Shown here: in pieces, positions 45,040 through 56,497 of the stretch
Numbering within the stretch: the stretch's first letter is position 1
How the letters are laid out: every line of letters starts with the position of its first letter
Assembly (NCBI GenBank): GCA_028023455.1
Contig: JAQFVV010006208.1
Coordinates: 4,822,963 to 4,886,962, forward strand
Length of the DNA: 64,000 bases
From: Epiperipatus broadwayi
Lineage: Eukaryota; Onychophora; Udeonychophora; Euonychophora; Peripatidae
Direction: 5' to 3'
Notes under the pieces: model-generated
Database searches by the model: none
The model's input: the letters and a program-made list of their open reading frames with translations, nothing else
Told to the model about the DNA's origin: nothing
Translations under genes and position numbers: made by a program

Positions 45040-45955
45040 GTAATTACAAAATTTATATTAAGTTTTTTTGTTTTTAAAGTTAGGATAGGCATACTTATAT
45101 ACATGTGGCTGTCATTTGACAAATGAATGTAACATGCACCCATAATACTTAGTACACTTAAATAATGGTTTTTAAAACAATAATAGTTTTAAATTTTTCA
45201 GACATAAAAATAGCAAAAATATTTTATTACATGATTTAATAAAATAAATTTATTATAGTTATGATAAAGGTTTTTAAATGCATAATACTAATATAAATTA
45301 TAATTGAATTTTATTTTATAGATCTGCCTTATATATTCATTACTTAAAGTACGGACATAATATAGATTGTGTAAAAAATATAAAACCTTTAAACTATATT
45401 AAAGAACCTAATAGAAGGGAGATTTATGAAACCAATTACATTAATTATAACAAAAATTATATATTACTATATATAAAACATCTGTAATTTAATTAATAAT
45501 CGGTTGATGATAAATGAATGGAAAATTATGTAATATTCATTTATAGAAGATTTTTTTATGCCTTAAAAATATTATATGGTTTTAATAGGTTATAGTTAAT
45601 TTTATATAAAAGGGATAGGTATCACTATGTATGCAACATAGATTGTAATTGTAAATTACTTCTAACACATTGAAAAGGCCAAAAATTAATATTTGCCGAA
45701 AATAGTTTTTTAGTGTATGGTTATTATTATTATGTATATTATCGCTGCTATATAAAAATATTTTATATTATATATGATTTATTTAAATTTAAGCTAAGTA
45801 CATATATATATGTTTCAAAAAAATATATATAAGATATGTAAATATGTTCTTATGTATGCTGAATAAAAAACAATTATTGATATAAAAGATGAATTATCTC
45901 TTTTATCTTCTTTGGTTTGGACTATGGAGGATGAAGATAAATTTAGTTGTATAAA
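45040..45955. other. AT-rich intron DNA, nothing recognised
   Basis: No gene or shared repeat was recognised. Confidence 0.4.
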
Positions 45956-45963
45956 GTTTTTAG

Positions 45964-47191
45964 AGTACTTTGATATTAGAGCTGCAAATATGAAGCATGT
46001 ATTAGATCTACTGCGCCTGTTCATATTTATATCAATCCGCTGATAACTTTGTAATCTTGGGATCTAACCAAAATAACATAAACCCTGATCTTGTACATGA
46101 CTTTTTTGGCAAAAATGTGTACACAGATCTTGTACATGGGTGCAGTAGGTCTAATACATGCTCTGTATTGCAAAACTAAAAATAAGTAAAAACATAATAA
46201 ACATATCATTTTCAATAAGAAATATATGATTTTGAACAAGACATTCAAATATGTATGACTTAGACACTAACAAATTTTAAGAATGACATTTGAAATATAA
46301 AAAAAAGTGATTTGCGATCTTAATGAAATTACAGCATTACATAAAAAAATATTAGTTTAAATATGCACTAAGCAAACAGTAAATGATTTTGGTTTTTAAA
46401 TAACAAGATATTCAAATATGTATGACGTGGACATGAACAACTTTTAAGAACAACATTTGAAATCAAAAAAAAAAGTGATTTGAGATCTTAAAGAAATGAC
46501 AGCCTTACACAACAAATTGGTTTTGGTTTTTAAATATTTATAAAAAGACATTAACTATATGTATGACTTTCACACTAACAACTTTTAAGAATGACATTTC
46601 CAATCAAAAAAAGAAGTGATTTGTGATCTTAATGAAATGACGCCATTACATAAAAAAATTGTCACTAAACAAACAGTAAATGATTTTGGTTTTTTAAATA
46701 ATATTTATAAAAACACATTAAGTATACTGATACAATACTTACTATGTAATATATAACAGGAATTGTCACCTTGAAATAAAACATTTCACATGTTATATTA
46801 CCACAAAAAATGGAGATCTCTCCTAAAAAAATTTTGTTCAAAAATGTAGCACATGATTGCAGAATATGCTGGGATTTTCAACAGCAATGTTAATAAATAT
46901 ACTTTTTTTAATAAACAAATTAAACCAAAAAAAAAAAAAGAAACAAGGACTGAAAATATACAACTGTATATGAATCAGAATAGCTGTTGTCAGAAAGAAA
47001 TCTAGACTAACTGAAAATGTCAACACATTACAAAAAAAAATTGCGTTTATAAAAAAAAAAAAGAGTTTTGTCACGTATACTCACAGGAATTATTTCATTT
47101 CAATTTGATGTCATTGTGACATTATATATTTATTGTGGGTGTGGAAAGGCTTTTTATCTCCCTTGTGTTGCAGCTCTAATACCAAAGTATC
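45964..47191. mobile_element. 1.23-kb non-autonomous DNA transposon with 8-bp target duplication
   Basis: The left end AGTACTTTGATATTAGAGCT and the inverted right end GATACTTTGGTATTAGAGCT match over about 24 bases. GTTTTTAG occurs at 45956-45963 and at 47192-47199, the expected 8-bp duplication. A subterminal inverted pair (GCATGTATTAGA.CTACTGC) lies at about 45992-46018 and 46135-46163. Inside is a three-unit tandem repeat. No transposase is present. It lies in titin-like intron 2. Confidence 0.7.
46236..46710 (+). repeat. Tandem repeat, three units of ~140-170 bp
   Basis: Units begin at 46236, 46408 and 46547 with CATTCAAATATGTATGAC or a close variant. Each holds ACTTTTAAGAATGACATTT, AAGTGATTTG.GATCTTAA and AATGATTTTGGTTTTTAAAT. 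The array is internal to the element 45964-47191. Confidence 0.7.
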
Positions 47192-47219
47192 GTTTTTAGA
47201 TATGTACATTCAACATACA

Positions 47220-47867
47220 AATTAGTTATAAAGTGGTTATAAAACCTATCAATATTCATGTAGTGGACCCTCATTCTTTTACTCCAATTTCTTATAAATT
47301 AGCTGGATTTAAATGTTTTTTATATAGAAAGTTTAAGTTATGTAAGTATGAAGCAGATAGAAGAAACAACATTGAAATTTATACAGAAGATTTAATCAAA
47401 TCAGACTATAATTATAATTTATTAAACAAAACTTAAAATTTTTATTCATCTTTGAATACTAAAAACTTTAATAATAATAATGCATGGATCAGCCTTCCTA
47501 ATATACCTAACTTATCTAAAAGGATGAAAATAATTTGTTTAAAGGATTATAATATCTGTTTCAGAACACCTCCTAATCTTAATCAAATTTTATACAATAC
47601 TAAAGATAAATTATTTCCAAATCAATCTCAACAAAGAGTTTTTAAAATTAAATGTAATGAACCAAAATGCAAGCAATTTATTATGGAAAATATCATGCCA
47701 ATTGTGATACAAGATTAACACAACATAAATGTGTTAAAGCAGATTCTAATGTTAAATCTATATTTTTAGAACATGAAATTAAATCTAGACATAATTTTGA
47801 CGCTATTAATATTGATGTTGTTTGTACTGAATATAATAATGGAAAAAGAAATTATAAAGAGACATAG
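47220..47867 (+). mobile_element. Penelope-like element remnant: RT thumb and GIY-YIG
   Basis: Frame 47233-47436 gives TPISYKLAGFKCFLYRKFKL, a PLE RT thumb block. Frame 47452-47718 gives AWISLPNIPNLSKRMK and RVFKIKCNEPKCKQF. After a frameshift near 47680 the third frame gives YYGKYHANCDTRLTQH and KSIFLEHEIKSRHNFD. Together they form VFKIKC...YYGxY...TRLTQH...HNFD, the GIY-YIG endonuclease of a PLE. The frames are broken at two places, so it is inactive. Confidence 0.8.
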
Positions 47868-47879
47868 TTTATAGCAAAT

Positions 47880-48369
47880 AATATCACTGCAATAAACAAG
47901 AAAGACTTATAAATCAGCATTTATTTTTATAGCGTCTGTATACAATTGTAATTACATTCATATTGGCCTTTCAAGCCAAATTGTGCAAACGCTTTTGCGA
48001 GTGTTAAATAATAAATGAATACCGTCTGACCAATACAAGATATAGAATTTATGCAGGAATAAAAGGAATCCTCTTATTCCTACGACTCAAATATTTATAT
48101 ATGAGCAAATCTGAAGTACTGGCACAGAAGGTGTGACTATAGACTTATGTAAATGGCATATTTAATTTTAATGTTTATATTTTATTTATATATTTTATTG
48201 AGGTTCTGTGATTATGACTGACCTGGTCGCAAGCAATGCATAGATATTATTTTTATTAAAATTTTAAACTTTCCTGAATAGTTTTCCATTACTGTTATTA
48301 TTACATTCAAATTAAGGAAAGAAAATATTTTATTAAATTTATGTTAAAATATTTTTTCTTTAATTTCAG
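47880..48369 (+). other. End of titin-like intron 2
   Basis: AT-rich with no shared repeat recognised. It ends in a T-rich acceptor TTTTTTCTTTAATTTCAG. Confidence 0.6.
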
Positions 48370-48819
48370 AACCAAGTGAATTATTAAAAACGACAACAGT
48401 TCCTTTAGAGCCTGAAAAACAGATAATCACTACGACTATCATTTCGAAAAAGCTAGAAGAAACAGTATCGATAGAAGAGGCACCCATTCCAGTAGAGGTT
48501 ACTGTTCTAGATGTGAAAAAAGAACCTGAACCGGACAAAATTTCTCCTACCATTCTTCACCCATTGGAATCTCAGGTTGTTAAAGAAGGTGAACGCCTGG
48601 AAATGAGTATAGAAGTCGCAGCTTCTCCACAACCCATATTTAAATGGTTTATTAATTCTAGAGAAATTTTACCCTCACCAGATTTTCAAATGAAATCAGA
48701 GCAATGTAAGTCAACTTTACAAATTATGGAAGTATTTTTAGAAGATGCTGGAGAATATAAGTGTATTGCTATTAATGAATTTGGGCAAGCTAGCAGTGTT
48801 GCGGAACTTATTGTTCAGT
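48370..48819 (+). CDS. Titin-like exon: linker plus one I-set Ig domain
   Basis: This 450-base exon is phase 1 on both sides, from acceptor TTTAATTTCAG to donor GTATGT. About 55 linker residues (EPSELLKTTTVPLEPEKQ, then PIPVEVTVLDVKKEPEPD) precede an I-set Ig domain of ~93 residues: ISPTILHPLESQVVKEGERL, core tryptophan in PIFKWFINSREI, SPDFQMKSEQ, and EVFLEDAGEYKCIAINEFGQ with the F-strand cysteine. The B-strand cysteine is missing (LEMSIEVAAS), so this domain has no canonical disulfide, a common state for cytosolic muscle Ig domains. The linker is rich in P, E, V, K, T and I, like a spaced PEVK-type spring. Confidence 0.92.
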
Positions 48820-49091
48820 GTATGTATACTCATCTTAATTAGTCTTACCCTATTTTTGTATAAACATGTTGCACCACATTCACATATTTATAATTTTATT
48901 ATGCAATTTCCTTTGCAACCCTTTATGTGCTTAATTCTTTATTTAATCATAACAAAACTCATTGTCTTTCTATCTTTTTTGTGTGCATGTGGAATTGGGA
49001 TTGTTATATCATTTGTGAATGGTAGCTAATGATGATGATTATAACTATATATATATATATTGGTTTCTACTCTAACTGTGGCTACAGAAAG

Positions 49092-49296
49092 AGATTGCTA
49101 ATAACAGGAAGTAGATCCTGATTCCTCCATAAGGTCTTAAAGAACCAAGCAAGATAAATTTCTAATGCCCATATTGCACACATTGGCTTTGCAAGATTGC
49201 TAATAACAGGAAGTAGATCTTGTTTCCTCCACAAAGCCTTAAAGAACCAAGCAAGATAAATTTCTATTGCCCATATTGTACACATTGGCTTTGCAA
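49092..49296. repeat. Two tandem 102-bp units, frame-preserving
   Basis: AGATTGCTAATAACAGGAAG begins at 49092 and again at 49194. The unit is 102 bases, a multiple of three, and the minus frame 49318-49082 stays open through both, giving IYLAWFFKALWRKQDLLPV and IYLAWFFKTLWRNQDLLPV. The copies differ at about 7 percent. No known domain. A family E arm follows. Confidence 0.65.
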
Positions 49297-49305
49297 CTAT
49301 TCTTA

Positions 49306-49410
49306 ATATTAATATCATCTATGTTCTTTATTACTTTTACAATGCTTCTTTTACAATCTAATATGACAGTTTTGATTGCCCAGCGATCTTCTTCAGAACT
49401 TCTACTTACA
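49306..49410 (-). repeat. Family E single arm with hammerhead-like motif
   Basis: ATTAATATCATCTATGTTC repeats the arm of 37882-38047. On the minus strand the tip reads TTCTGAAGAAGATCGCTGGG then CAATCAAAACTG. The second arm is absent. It is a half palindrome. Confidence 0.65.
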
Positions 49411-49620
49411 TGTTAAACAAGCATGAATGGGCTGCACATCAATATGTTTATCAGTTTTTATTTTGAGTTAAAGTTCAACTTTGGTCTTTCTTATTAGAAG
49501 CCAGCTGGCTTTTAACTGGGATATCATTTGGATGTCCTTGAAGATAAAATAACTGTATTAAATAACCCCAACACTTCCACACAGTCTTTTAAAATCATAT
49601 AAATAAGAATACAATTAAAT

Positions 49621-49690
49621 ATAAATGATCCCAAGATGCATTTTGCACTGAACCAGCACTCATCAGTTGGCCCAAGTCACCATCTCGCAT
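49621..49690 (-). repeat. Family B fragment with near-complete hammerhead
   Basis: On the minus strand CCAA and CTGATGA (49667-49661) precede a stem II made by GTGC and GTGC with wobble pairs. AAAA replaces GAAA, so the catalytic G is lost. ATGCATC and TTGG at 49631-49634 keep the stem III and stem I partners. Confidence 0.65.
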
Positions 49691-49734
49691 TTATCAAAAA
49701 ACAAATTATTATATTTTGATTTACAAGTGCCAAA

Positions 49735-50045
49735 CTCATTCCATCCACATTTTTGATACCATCTACTTCAGATAAATACATTTATGATTATCACTAATCA
49801 TTTACTAAACTAGAGATTGTCTCTAACCCAGATATAAACTTTAAACCTGTTAAAGATTAATATATCTGATTTTGTGTGTGTGTTTATTTAAAAAAAATCA
49901 GATATATTAATCTTTAACTGAGGCTTAAAGTTTATATTTGTGATAGAAACAATCTCTAGTTTAGTAAATAATTAATGATAATCATTACAGTATTTATCTA
50001 AGTGGAGGGTGTCAAAGAAGTGGGTGGAATGGGTTTGACAAAATG
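49735..50045. repeat. Family F snap-back palindrome
   Basis: Arms of about 150 bases meet near 49890 (TTAAAGATTAATATATCTGA / TCAGATATATTAATCTTTAA). Inner and outer blocks include CTAAACTAGAGATTGT / ACAATCTCTAGTTTAG and GATAAATACA / TGTATTTATC. A GTGTGTGTGT loop lies at the tip. Confidence 0.8.
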
Positions 50046-50444
50046 TAACAATTTAATATAAATGTGTAAAAATTATTTTTTTTTACATTTATAAGCATGA
50101 GTTACAAAAATAGATTATGATTCTCAAAGAGCTGTAAAGTTGTCAACCAAAATAGCAATTGAAGACTAAAAATAAAGAGTGCTAGGAATCATTCAGTTAT
50201 AGACTTATTCTTCATTTCTTTGGCTGCTTACACCTTAAGATCACTTTCAAGCAAAGAAAGATTATATGTATTGGAATAACTTTCTTCTATTAAATAGATC
50301 TCTGTTAGAGGTCATAAGTTAAAAAAAAAACTGAAGAGATAATTTGAAAAATGGATATCTGTTTTATTGTAATAACCACAAATAATGAAAGCAGTTTAAT
50401 GTAGTAGAATTTAAGAATTAAAACAGAAGCAAAACTTTCCATAT

Positions 50445-50885
50445 TGAAGCGCCACTCAGTGCAAATTAGAAGGAATCAATGGATGCAAGATGGTGGTAAT
50501 AAATAACTAAAGACACTAAAATGTTTAGATACTGAACGGAGTTCAGATCTGTATGACTGTACAAGCGAATGAGCTTGGATGGAATTTTAGACTTATAGTT
50601 TTATAATTAACTAAAAAGGTAAAAGGTGACTGTTAGAGGGTGCATTAGATTCTAAGATCTAGGTGCAGGGTTCTCAGATCCAATGTTCCTCACTGATGAA
50701 AGCCACAGGCTAGAAACTAGTCTGGGGATATTGAATGAATAGGCACTAGAAAGGGATTTTTATGCACAAACCTTGCATCCATTGATTACTCTGGCTTGCA
50801 CTGAGTGGCACTACTATATGGAGAGTTTTGCCTGTTTTAACAGCTTCATCAATCATAAGAAATGGTGACCATAAGATGTTTCGTG
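50445..50885 (+). repeat. Family A element with inverted ends and hammerhead
   Basis: The left end (GCAAAACTTTCCAT, then GCGCCACTCAGTGCAA and AATCAATGGATGCAAG) recurs inverted at 50775-50840. Between them lie CTGAACGGAGTTCAG (shared with family C), GATTCTAAGATCTAGGTGC and the hammerhead at 50687-50728. This copy best shows the full family A layout. Confidence 0.8.
50687..50728 (+). ncRNA. Family A type-I hammerhead ribozyme motif
   Basis: Stem I strand TCCTCA (50687-50692) precedes CTGATGA (50693-50699). Stem II is AGCC (50701-50704) with GGCT (50708-50711), flanked by an unusual A on each side. GAAA follows at 50713-50716. Stem III is AC with GT around TA. The cleavage triplet is GTC (50720-50722), and TGGGGA (50723-50728) pairs with TCCTCA in six pairs, one of them G-T. 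All core nucleotides match a type-I hammerhead. The conserved A-A flanking stem II is the one oddity and recurs in other copies. Confidence 0.65.
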
Positions 50886-50989
50886 GTGTAACTTAAGAGT
50901 TACAAATTTCTAATATTAACTGAGTAAAAGAGGGAAAAGTACATTAAGTGGACAATAATTAAGGTTTAAATTATTCATTAAATTTATTT

Positions 50990-53900
50990 CGCCATTGCCT
51001 GTTTAAAAACATTTTAATTCATATATATTATAACCTACTCTTCCAACACCGCTCATATACATTACATGAGCGAAATGCCCAGGCGCCAGTTCTATTAATG
51101 AATAGAACAATATAACAAAAGATATAATAAAATTATTACTGAGACTCTTCAGTTAAATCTATGTTCAGCTCAGCTCAGTGGGAGGCTATAGGCAGTTCAT
51201 AAGATATATGATAATAAATGAATAAAAGAAGAAATATTGCAAAACATTGAATATAATGTAAATTCCTTTGTTAATGAATTGTATAATAAAGAATCACAAT
51301 GTTTATTTGGTACAGTCTATTAAAATATACTTTAAACTTAATTTCTTCCTTCATCCAAGTATAACATATATCAGTTTACTATAATTATACTCTTAACAAT
51401 TTTATGACTTGGCATATTATAATCTAAACATCTACTTTAATGCCAATCAAGAAATAAACAATAAGATCTCAGGGGATTTAACAAACACAGTTGAATTAAA
51501 TAAACTACATTGGCCTATAAGTTATAATTATAAAGTATGATAAAATATAATGAAACAAATTGACTAAATATTTTACTGTGTTTCAACAATAAGATAATGA
51601 CAGAGATAGGGTATTTTAATCTCATATCATCATCTAACAAATATACTGACCTGGCAACCTTTCTAATACGTTTATCAAGTGGCAAATACTCTTTATAATG
51701 TTTGGATTAAGAAATACAATATTGTCAGACACTAGCAGATTTAATATTATAACTCTAAAATAATACATCTATTTTGTAATAGATTTATGAAATGTGGAGA
51801 TGGGGAAATGGAAAACACGAATATACACAAGAATAACTCAAGACACAGTTCTTAAGATTTTAAATAACTAAAACAAATCATTTATTATAACAAATAAATT
51901 AAACTTGGTTAACATGATATTTACAAATGGACTATTTGTTTTATAGATTTTAATTATTAAATAAACTTCGAACATCAGTTTCGGATTGTCCCTACTATCA
52001 AAACAAATTAATAACAAAACTTAAATATCCTGACTTTGAACACATACTTTGCCTACATATTTCATTTATATGACAATAAATAAACAATATGTTATATTAT
52101 TAGCACACAAAAAATAAATACTTTGGAGAGGATATTACTTTTGATTAACAAAATAAATCAAATTAATTATATTTGACTTAACAAAAGCAACCTTCTCTAA
52201 TTGACTAATAATCACTTTCAATTACGTATACCTTTCATTTATAGCAACAAAATCATGTTTATTCTGATGATTTGATGATTGATAACTTTTATTTAAATAA
52301 ATACACTGTATTTTAAAATATTTATTTCCTGTTTTAATCTTAATACTTTATGCTTCTATTAAATGAATATAATGTATTTCAAAGAAACATTTATTCCTCA
52401 TTTTAATTTCAATAATTCTATACTTTATATACGCGATATTATTTATATTACGTGTGTGTGTGCACGTTCAAGCAGCAATAATATAAAACAATCTTTTCTA
52501 TAAACTCTCCATTCAATAAGAAAATATCATACAATTATTTTATTTCGAACAATGTCGTAATTCATCAATAAAATTTGACACTAATATTACATCCAGAATT
52601 AATCTAACAATTTATCTAGCTACATATTAATTAACACAAAGCTATATTTTCATGATTTTACATACTATATGTTATAAAGGGAATCTACATGAAGAGCAGA
52701 TAACTCTTAACGAACACTTCTACAATAATTCATTACCAAGAATCCAAGAAAAACGTCACATAACTTCCTAAACATCATTTAATCATATTTCAACAATAAC
52801 TCCTCTACTTCTAAATACATTATCGGTGGGGATTTAATTCCTCGTCATTAGGGCCCTAAAAACATCACTTCAAAAAAGTATCATTAATCATACGCATATA
52901 AAATAAACTAGGCTCTACTCATGGGAAATTATTAACTACTCATGGGAAAATTTTAACATATACTAAATAAGCAAGATCTTTTATTCCTATAGACATTATA
53001 ACGCAAATATTTTTTTCTATTCTCATAACTTCTCTAACATTATAAATACACGCTGGCAGATAAATACATACAGATAATATATCAATCCGTTCAACTCAGT
53101 AGAATACGACAGTGTACGACATTTATGCATAAAATATACACAAACTGAATTTTATCAAACAAATATCATAATTGTGCAAAACAAACACACACACGCGAAT
53201 AAAAAAGTATATATAATATTAACTCTAAATTACACACTAAGCAGGTAATACGATAATTAAATATTGCATTAAGGCATAACTTTTAATTTAATAAACTTTA
53301 GGTTACTTTTTTTAAAATTTAATGGTTCTAATTATTACGAACAAACTTTCTTTCATATCTAACAAACTATTTCTGTTATATGTTCTTTGATTTAAAAAAA
53401 ACAAACAAAAGAACAAAATTTTCACTTTGAGATAATAAAGTATACAAAAATAAATGTAAACCTCTCTAATAATATATTTAAAAAAAAAATTTCTTTCATC
53501 CTCCTAAGAAAACAATAAGACCTATTTGAACACAATCAAATTTTTACCGGTGTACTCCTCATTTGAGTACGCTCCTGAGATGGTCTTGAAAATCAAAATA
53601 ACACAGATTATAAATGAACATAATAATAAATAAATCCTATCTACCTATCATATATATTAATTATGACAAGCAATAAAAAAAATAAAGAAACAAATGTTAC
53701 TAGTTTTGTAATTTAAAATAAAAGTTCATTTGCAAAGCTCAATTCCATGGTTTACGAAACAATATGGGACACATTCCAAACTGAATTTAAACTAAAATGC
53801 ACTTCTGCAGTATAACTTAAAAAAAAATATAAGCATAACTTAAATATGCCCAGCACCTTTCAGTGTTCATAGCATATCCATTCGAGGCACCAAATTATAC

Positions 53901-54850
53901 ACAAGCAGTGAATTTCTCCTTTATTATACTGAAAATATATAAGACATTCTCCGTTGTAGTTCTGGCTTAAATACTCAATTATCTTTAGTATTTTTCTGAA
54001 TAGCATCTAACACTTTAAATTGTCCTTAGTAATTCCATAATTATTAATGCTTTGTTTTATATTCCGTCCTTATTGAAGAGAACCAAAAATTACCAGCATT
54101 TCTGTCCTATTCAATTTAAACAGAAGTAGCTTACATTTTATTTCCTTAATTTAAAAATGCGCATTAGTTCCAGAAATATCAAATAAATCTGTTATCTCCT
54201 TGCGATGAACTTAAACATAATATGATCTATCAAAATAGACATATCTTTAGGTCTATGTATAATTTTCACAAAAACACTACACAAAAAGTAGTGAGAAATT
54301 AGAATATATTCCGTGGTATAGTTCTGCATGCGTTTTCCATATATCAAAAAAAAAACTGTTGCTTAATGATACAACAATAATATTTATGTAAACCATTCTT
54401 ATTTAAAATGGCAATTAAGTGAAATAATGTAGACTGCACAATATTAACATACATTTTTAAAAGAGTAATAGTTATAAAGGGAATAATTCAGAAATGTTCA
54501 AATCGAAGAGAGTATAGTTAAACCGACGCACCTTTTTTAAAACCTTAGAATTGCATTTTTAATTAATTTTTTTCCATAATAAAGTTCTTAAGCTCCTTTG
54601 GAAGTTTTACTCTAAAGTCTTTTCAAAGTCAAATTGACTTCAGTAACTGGCTTGAATTTCCCCAATAAAAATGAACCACTCTTTACTGGTTACAATTGCA
54701 TTATAAAGAGCAAATTTTACACTCTGGAGATCCTTGTTCAAAAACTCTTTTTTTTCTTTTTTTTTTTTTTAGCAAAGTTCATTTGTCTTTCACCAGGTTA
54801 CTCCCACGCATCTTGCTAACTAACTAATTACATATGCAAAAACAAATCTT
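50990..54850. other. 3.9-kb intron block free of the shared repeat families
   Basis: None of families A-I is seen here. Short GC-richer islands lie at 51040-51095, 53540-53590 and 53880-53920. On the minus strand two have features that recall retrotransposon primer sites (TGGCGCC near 51085, TGGTGCC near 53897), and an AATAAA lies beside the second. No gag or pol coding sequence is found, so neither an old LTR element nor antisense exons can be shown. Confidence 0.4.
53548..53584 (-). other. Candidate 37-bp antisense microexon
   Basis: On the minus strand an acceptor (ATTTTGATTTTCAAG) precedes 37 open bases encoding TISGAYSNEEYT, followed by GTAAAAAT. It resembles an exon in composition. With no partner exons it stays a candidate, and an LTR leader sequence is an alternative. 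Confidence 0.2.
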
Positions 54851-54859
54851 TTCAAAAAA

Positions 54860-55785
54860 AAAATCACTTTGATTTTTAAAACTAAATGAAGACAAGAAAA
54901 ATAATAATAATAAAATAAATAGCTTTTACAAACTTGAAAAAAAAAGAATATTAATTAACTATCAAATAACAGTGATTAATAATTTATTCAGTTTCTAAAA
55001 TAATCCATTGATTTACCTATCTATTAATTATTGGAAAGAAATATATATTTGTTAAATTATTTAAGATAATTACTCTTAATTAAATGTTTTTATTGTGAAT
55101 GTACCATTGTTTGCTGTTATTAAAGATGAAAATGAAATGAAACATAATGCAGAGTCATACATGCATACACATGCACTGCAATCTAAATATTAAACTATCT
55201 TAACTAAACATAATTGAAACTGCTATTAACTGTTGACAAAAGGATAAGAATTAATGAATAAAGGAATTTTAAACCATTCAAATAATATTATACTAACACA
55301 GGATAACTTTGCATCTTTCCACAAGATGTATCAATTCCATTAATAAACAACCCCTCTTCCTTACATTAAATACTTCATTAACCACAATAATACTAATAAA
55401 TACTTATAAAGTGGTCAGTAAACTGCATAAGCAACCCATATTTAAGCTTTAAGCAATCTCCAGCAAAAAAAAAATTTTAAATTCTAAGGCTATTTCATTT
55501 TTTTTAAATATAATATAACTATTTATTTAAGATACAAAGTATCTCAAACCCTTGTGCCCATTCAGATGGTCACAATATATATATATATATTCTAAAAAGC
55601 TTCAATAAAAGTGGTTTGACATTTGTTAGCTAATAAATGTCAAAACAGTGAGGCAGTTGTATTTTGATTATTGTTTATATAGAATATAATTTTAGCTGAT
55701 CAATAAATAATTTTTTAAAACAGAAAAGATTAAATGATTTATTGTAAAGAAGTGTGGAAAAATGTGTAATCTAATTCATTTCTGA
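54860..55785. other. AT-rich intron DNA with a small hairpin
   Basis: TTTGACATTT and AAATGTCAAA form a hairpin at 55616-55645. Otherwise nothing was recognised. Confidence 0.4.
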
Positions 55786-55800
55786 GATCCATAATAAATT

Positions 55801-55897
55801 TCAAGCGTTGGTGGCCTAGTGGTTAACATAGTTGCTTGCTAAGCAGCTGGCCTGGGTTCGCTTCCTGGTCAATGCTTTGACATATGAAAAAAAATTA
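55801..55897 (+). mobile_element. tRNA-like SINE with target duplication
   Basis: Opens TCAAGCGTTGGTGGCCTAGT (box A TGGCCTAGTGG), has GCTTGCTAAGC with a serine-like GCT anticodon position, a box B GGGTTCGCTTCC, and closes GGTCAATGCTTTGAC with a short A-rich tail. ATAATAAATTTC occurs at 55791-55802 and 55898-55909. It is the best-preserved family copy and defines the outer stem TCAAGCGTTG/CAATGCTTTGA. Confidence 0.85.
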
Positions 55898-56084
55898 ATA
55901 ATAAATTTCTGACATTCAATTAAAAAACTTATTATACTTTCATAAACGTGTTTTATTAGTTCTTAGTTGTGAAATTGAAACTTCTATACTAAAGAGGAGT
56001 AGACCACAAACAATCCATGAAGTATGGGAAGATATAAGTTGGTATTAACAAGGGGGAATCAAAAGTGAAATATATAAGTGAAAA

Positions 56085-56330
56085 ATGAAGCATATAACTG
56101 GCATAACTGAAAGAGTTAGAAAACTGATATAAAATTGATTTAAACATATCACCAGAAAAGATGGCAGTAGGTAACCAATTGAAGACTTAGAAAGAGACCA
56201 AATATTATATCGATAGATGAAATAAGAAAGTTTAATGAGCTTATATAGAAGAGATATCATATGTTGGGAAGCAATTTAAGTCAAAGATATATTCTTCCAG
56301 GAAAATTGACAAGAAGGGTCGAAATGATGA
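56085..56330 (+). mobile_element. RTE-type C-terminal remnant
   Basis: Scattered frames give RPNIISIDEIRKF and similar blocks that parallel RPHVRWMDEIRKGAG in the RTE copy at 3091-4747. Heavily decayed. Confidence 0.45.
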
Positions 56331-56497
56331 CTGTTTACTTTTAATCATTTTTTGCTTGGATGTTTTGAGATCAATGCATAATTTGTTAAAATAGGTAAGA
56401 AAAAGGTAACTAATATGCCTAGTAACTTATGAGATTAAATATTTTAAGATAATACAAATTTCATTACTCAAACCAAAAAAAAAGTACATTACTAGAC

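Noticed and set aside
53850-53960. LTR end with primer binding site on the minus strand
   Set aside because: TGGTGCC next to an AATAAA is suggestive, but no second LTR and no gag or pol sequence was found.
55801-55885. Functional tRNA-Ser gene
   Set aside because: Target duplications, A-rich tail, several dispersed diverged copies and an extended outer stem fit a SINE better.
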